Of a stretch of DNA of 7,373 bases, positions 5,380 through 7,373 are shown piece after piece (the stretch's first letter is position 1; the number at the start of each line of letters is the position of its first letter). Source of the stretch: an uncultured Flavobacteriales bacterium. GTDB lineage: Bacteria; Bacteroidota; Bacteroidia; Flavobacteriales_D; Sanyastnellaceae. Made by a program: the position numbers and the translations under genes. Location of the stretch: assembly GCA_913057815.1 (NCBI GenBank), contig CAJXOV010000109.1:1-7373 (forward strand), given 5' to 3'. Under the pieces are notes generated by a model. That model worked only from the letters and a program-made list of their open reading frames with translations, was not told the origin of the DNA and did not search any database.

Positions 5380-7331
5380 CTAAAAACTCCAGTCTTTTTT
5401 CCATGAATCTATAATGTCTATAGCAAATTTGATCCCTGTGGTTGTAGGTGTTCTATTCGAATTGGCTACTATGCCGTAAACTCCTAATTTCAATTTTCTG
5501 CGTGCTCCTAATTTAAATACACGCTCCACTCCTGCCAGCAATTCCTCATGGCGGTAATCACTGTCTTGTACCCACAATGCACTTGCGCCAGCTACAGTTC
5601 TAATCTTTAGCTTTTTGACTAAAGGAATGTTATTAATAAGTGCACCATTAAAATGATGAATATAATGGCCTTCTATGAACCAATTAGTGGTTACCAGAGA
5701 CGTATCTAAGAACTGAAAGGAAATGAGAGGTTCAGTGAATAAAATAGGATCTGACTGCCTAATACGCTTCATGTCCATTTCATACAATTCACTCGAGTTT
5801 AAAAAAGTACCGGCCTTCACATTATATTTAGAATAACCGAGTGTTCCAAGTGGCAAGCTTTGCTTTACTCCAAACTCAATTAGGTCATAATCCACATCAC
5901 TAGAGAATAATCCGTTCCAGCCATGGGTGTAATCTGTATAAAATGTTGGGAATTTACTGCCCAAAACCACCTTTTTATTTGGCTCAGACATAAAGTGCTG
6001 CTTCGGTGTAAAAGCCAGAGAAAATTGAGTGATTACCGCTTGGTGGCCTTGAAAATCGTATACGCTTTCGTCATCAATAAGATCTTCTAAAAACTCATCG
6101 GGTGACGCATTATCGCCCAAAGGCTGTCTGTTTCTCCAACTTATATTGGCTCCAGTATACAGGCCATTTACCAACTCTCTATAGTGATTAAAATATAGAC
6201 TTTCGCTCTGTATGTAATTCACTAATAGTAACTGACTAAGGTATGCATCAGTAGGGTTTATAGACACAAAACCTCTACTCACATGTATATCTGTCCAAGC
6301 ATTTTTAATTGGATTAGAAAGCCATGTCATGCTCAGGCTTCCATTTACCCGGCCAGTTCTCAGGCTTACATTGGCAAATCCACTTAATCTAAGGTATCTC
6401 TCGTTTTCATACCTTCTATTGTAACTAGCTCCTGGCCCTAATCTAAGCCCATCTACTAAGGAATAGTCCAAAAAATCGATTACTGAATTTATATATACCT
6501 GCTGTTTCTTCTTAAAATTCATGAAACCAACTCCTTCCCATAATACTTCTAATACTTCGATTTTATTTCTAGCGCGTTGCAATGAGTCTAGGTATTCAGG
6601 ACTTTTATGATAAGTCTCAATACTATCAGTAACGTGAATCAACTGCTGCTCTTCCTCAGTTAATGGCTCCGGTCTAATGGCAGACCAATATGTAGAATCT
6701 CTCTCCAAGGCTTCTACAGTAGTTACACCTAATTCCGAACTGAAGTATTTAGCCGGAAACTCCACATTAAGTTCATAATCAGAATATTTTATTACAGTTC
6801 TTCCTTCGAATGTCTTGTACTTATTGGCTTTACTCAAATAGTTGAATTCTTGGTAATTAATGAGCCATGTGCTGTCTGAAATATTCACATATGTCTGATC
6901 TAAAGTGACATTGTCATAGAGTTTTAGGACGTCTTTTGGAAGCTCTAATTGTACCCTATTTATATTCCATAAATCTTCATTTATCCATATTATTCCGTGT
7001 ACGGTAGAGTTTCCTTTTTTTCGTGGTGTAATTCCAATTTGATAAACCTTCCGGCCATTTTCAAATACTGTATTTAGCAGTTTAAATTTATAATTAAGAA
7101 TGGCTATATTACTTATGGGTGAAATAAACGGCATTTCTGAAATACCCTTTAGACTCACCGAATTTTCATAAAGGTTAAAATTGGTCTCATGTAACCTTGG
7201 AACTAAAAATCCTGATTGGTCTCCATAAGCCTGATAAGCAGTCCTAAATTCCTTTGTTTTATTTGGAAACTGAAAGTTAAAATCCACATCCATTTCCAAA
7301 AAGCTAATCATGCTTTCGGGAGGTCCCTCAT
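5380..7331 (-). CDS. DUF5686 outer-membrane protein, C-terminal ~650 residues, 5' end off contig
   Basis: The frame is open from the stop at 5380 up to the adapter junction, so the ATG at 7309-7311 is internal: codons for EGPPES precede it without interruption. The N-terminal part carries the DUF5686 pattern FISPISNIAILNYKFKLLNTVFENGRKVYQIGITPRKKG (about 62-100) and GIIWINEDLWNINRVQLELP. A helical linker rich in E, D and S follows (about 213-260). From about residue 280 alternating aromatic strands begin (LRLGPGASYNRRYENERYLRLSGF), with HHFNGALINNIPLVKKLKIRTVAGAS near the end and a terminal aromatic residue (WSF), typical of an outer-membrane beta-barrel. Full-length members are about 800-850 residues and start with a signal peptide and a carboxypeptidase-regulatory-like domain; those parts are missing. 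The family is largely confined to Bacteroidota and its role is unknown. Confidence 0.92.
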
Positions 7332-7373
7332 CTGTCTCTTATACACATCTGACGCTGCCGACGAATAGAGAGG
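7332..7373. other. Untrimmed Nextera (Tn5) sequencing adapter and i5 index, not genomic
   Basis: Positions 7332-7350 read CTGTCTCTTATACACATCT, the reverse complement of the Tn5 mosaic end. Positions 7351-7364 read GACGCTGCCGACGA, completing the Nextera read-1 adapter. Positions 7365-7372 read ATAGAGAG, the reverse complement of index CTCTCTAT (known as S502/N502), and the last G fits the first base of the P5 segment that follows. Genomic sequence therefore stops at 7331. Any translation or homology beyond that base is spurious. Confidence 0.98.

Noticed and set aside
5360..5400. Terminator between the TfoX-like and DUF5686 genes, ending in TTTTTT at 5395-5400
   Set aside because: The T run is part of the DUF5686 coding sequence, and only a short bulged A/T stem precedes it; the 20-base gap itself holds no convincing stem.

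Overview
The window looks like a complete draft contig from an AT-rich member of the Bacteroidota, probably a Cytophagales- or Flavobacteriia-type marine or soil heterotroph. The evidence is a large DUF5686 outer-membrane protein, a family typical of this phylum, together with a bestrophin-type channel, a MauG/CcpA-type cytochrome c peroxidase tail and a PhyH-type oxygenase. Most starts are preceded by A-rich sequence rather than a Shine-Dalgarno site, as is usual in this phylum. Assignment below phylum is a guess.

Both contig ends carry technical sequence. Positions 1-54 form a perfect palindrome. Its right half is genuine peroxidase coding sequence, and its left half is an inverted copy of that half. 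Positions 7332-7373 are an untrimmed Nextera (Tn5) read-1 adapter followed by eight bases that match an i5 index. Genomic sequence therefore runs from about 28 to 7331, and the two outermost genes are cut by contig ends, not by biology.

Layout, left to right: (1) the C-terminal end of a di-haem cytochrome c peroxidase on +; (2) a four-helix membrane protein with a TTG start and a soluble protein of unknown function, both on +; (3) a 74-residue protein on + whose layout recalls the C-terminal domain of ribosomal protein L7/L12; (4) a bestrophin-family anion channel on -, convergent with the previous gene across a small hairpin; (5) a compact + strand run from 3206 to 5359: a possible 28-codon ORF, a PhyH-type Fe(II)/2-oxoglutarate dioxygenase, a six-helix membrane protein, a DUF1801 protein and a TfoX/Sxy-N-like protein. 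Three of the four junctions in this run are ATGA stop/start overlaps, so it is probably one transcript with coupled translation; (6) on -, the C-terminal ~650 residues of a DUF5686 outer-membrane protein, running off the right end.

No stretch above 300 bases lacks a gene. The longest gaps are 287-434 (AT-rich, no convincing gene or strong terminator), 1584-1735 (a weak promoter candidate) and 3041-3205 (the divergent regulatory region between the bestrophin gene and the oxygenase run). I saw no rRNA, tRNA, CRISPR array, insertion sequence, integrase or known defence gene. The least explained biological item is the oxygenase / membrane protein / DUF1801 / TfoX-like cluster; nothing in the sequence reveals its substrate or purpose.
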